Source of the DNA: Chromera velia
Lineage: Eukaryota > Sar > Chromeraceae
Reading direction: 5' to 3'
Assembly: GCA_018398765.1 (NCBI GenBank)
Contig: JAHBMJ010005801.1
Location: 117,513 to 135,012, forward strand
DNA: 17,500 nt
Position numbers and translations under genes: made by a program
Shown here: one piece after another, positions 16,741 to 17,500 of the stretch
Layout of the letters: every line of letters begins with the position of its first letter
How positions within the stretch are numbered: position 1 is the stretch's first letter
The notes under the pieces: model-generated
Told to the model about the DNA's origin: nothing
Database searches by the model: none
Seen by the model: only the letters and a program-made list of their open reading frames with translations

Positions 16741-17500
16741 ATGTGGGCTTTGCATTTCGGTTTTGGTGTCGTTGCCCCGATTGTCGTTGCCCTGTTGACT
16801 GTCATTGTCAAGCAGCGCACGCCCATCGATGCCCAGGCAAAGCCTTCTTTCGTTCCCCTGAAAGTTCCAGAGATTGAATTGCCGTCTCCGGAGATTGTCT
16901 TCGAGGGAAAGGTGGTTGCAGGGGAATCGTTTGCGGAAGGCCCGGATGGATGGATGTACGTCTCAGGGGGCGATGGTGTGATCTGGAGGTTTAAGGAAGA
17001 CTTGACTGCAGAACCTGTGGCCAGAACCGGGGAGCCCTCGGTCCATTGTGGAAGGGTAAAAGCAATGGAACCCTTTTGCGGTCGGCCTCTGGGTCTGGCC
17101 TTTGCTTCCGATGGGGCTCTTTTGATTTGTGATGCGTATAAGGGCCTGATGAAGCTGGACTTAGACGATGAAAGTCAGCCAGTGGGAAAGGACGGGCTCG
17201 CTCGTCCTGTCGTTTTGGCATCGGAGGCTTCGGATGGTTCCCCCATTCGGTTTTGCAATTCTGTGCTGCCTGTGGAGACGGAGACGGAAGGGGGGGGAAT
17301 CGAGGAGGTCTTTTTCTTCACAGACACCAGTGAGAAGTGGCAAAGAAATGAGGTTCTGTATGAAATTCTGGAAGGGGCCCCGAAAGGCAGGATTTTGCAA
17401 TTTCGTCCCTCGACAGGCCGTGCAGAGATATTGAAGTCTGATTTGAAATTTCCCAACGGTCTTTTGAAGTCTCCGTCTGCGAATGAAAGCGAGGATGCTC
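16741..17500 (+). CDS. Strictosidine-synthase-like / adipocyte plasma membrane-associated protein (APMAP)-like, 5' part
   Basis: An uninterrupted frame from ATG 16741 to the window end encodes 253 residues without a stop, so the gene continues beyond. Residues 5-24 form one hydrophobic segment (FGVVAPIVVALLTVIV) followed by KQR, a type II signal anchor as in APMAP. The rest matches the six-bladed beta-propeller of the family: FAEGPDGWMYVSGGDGVIWR (64-83), CGRPLGLAFASDGALLICDAYKGL (113-136), the DGSPIRFCNSV region (165-175), FFFTDTSEKW (191-200), LEGAPKGRILQFRPSTG (210-226) and LKFPNGL (235-241). Family members include strictosidine synthase and esterase/lactonase-type hydrolases. The glutamate that catalyses the plant synthase reaction lies beyond this window, so activity cannot be judged. 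True strictosidine synthesis is unlikely; a membrane-bound lumenal hydrolase role is inferred. No intron is needed in the visible part. Confidence 0.9.
   Translation, partial: MWALHFGFGVVAPIVVALLTVIVKQRTPIDAQAKPSFVPLKVPEIELPSPEIVFEGKVVAGESFAEGPDGWMYVSGGDGVIWRFKEDLTAEPVARTGEPSVHCGRVKAMEPFCGRPLGLAFASDGALLICDAYKGLMKLDLDDESQPVGKDGLARPVVLASEASDGSPIRFCNSVLPVETETEGGGIEEVFFFTDTSEKWQRNEVLYEILEGAPKGRILQFRPSTGRAEILKSDLKFPNGLLKSPSANESEDA

Overview
The window reads as nuclear DNA of a unicellular eukaryote. Genes are split by GT-AG introns with a strong preference for GTGAGT donors, spacers are long, and tetranucleotide microsatellites fill both spacers and introns. The protein families (PP2C phosphatase, discoidin-domain membrane protein, strictosidine-synthase-like/APMAP-like protein, a fragment resembling an algal/oomycete tyrosine-recombinase family) together with the mixed base composition suggest an alga or alveolate protist, possibly a chromerid such as Chromera velia. 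That assignment is an inference from style, not proven by any marker here.

Layout: (1) 1-373, a TTTC-rich minisatellite. (2) 484-1554, minus strand, a complete two-exon gene of about 205 aa whose body resembles the N-terminal core-binding part of tyrosine-recombinase-like mobile-element proteins, with a microsatellite-filled intron. (3) 1555-4260, spacer with AAATCTGA repeats, palindromes, an AT-rich block, a 38-bp minisatellite with duplicated flanking tails, one copy of a dispersed repeat and a possible retroelement 3' end. (4) 4263-6263, a 2-kb ATTC/ATCC satellite interrupted by four copies of a GC-rich 92-116-bp module. (5) 6264-7165, spacer with the second copy of the dispersed repeat and an AT-rich 5' region. 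(6) 7262-10297, plus strand, a four-exon gene for a probable type I membrane protein: signal peptide, F5/8-type-C (discoidin-like) domain, extracellular region, one transmembrane helix and a long acidic tail. Its first exon needs a one-base frame change, and its last junction needs either a 30-nt intron or readthrough of one TGA. (7) 10298-13916, a 3.6-kb convergent spacer with no firm gene but weak hints of a small minus-strand spliced transcript at 12.5-13.2 kb. (8) 13917-15979, minus strand, a complete three-exon PP2C phosphatase of 357 aa. (9) 15980-16740, the divergent promoter interval. (10) 16741 to the window end, plus strand, the 5' part of an APMAP/strictosidine-synthase-like gene anchored by an N-terminal membrane segment.

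The genes do not form an obvious pathway. PP2C and the APMAP-like gene are head to head and may share regulatory DNA; the discoidin gene and PP2C converge. The most unusual material is the repeat architecture: a splice-donor-like GAGT array directly behind a real GTGAGT donor, composite modules inside a tetranucleotide satellite, and a stop-free intron whose length is a multiple of three.
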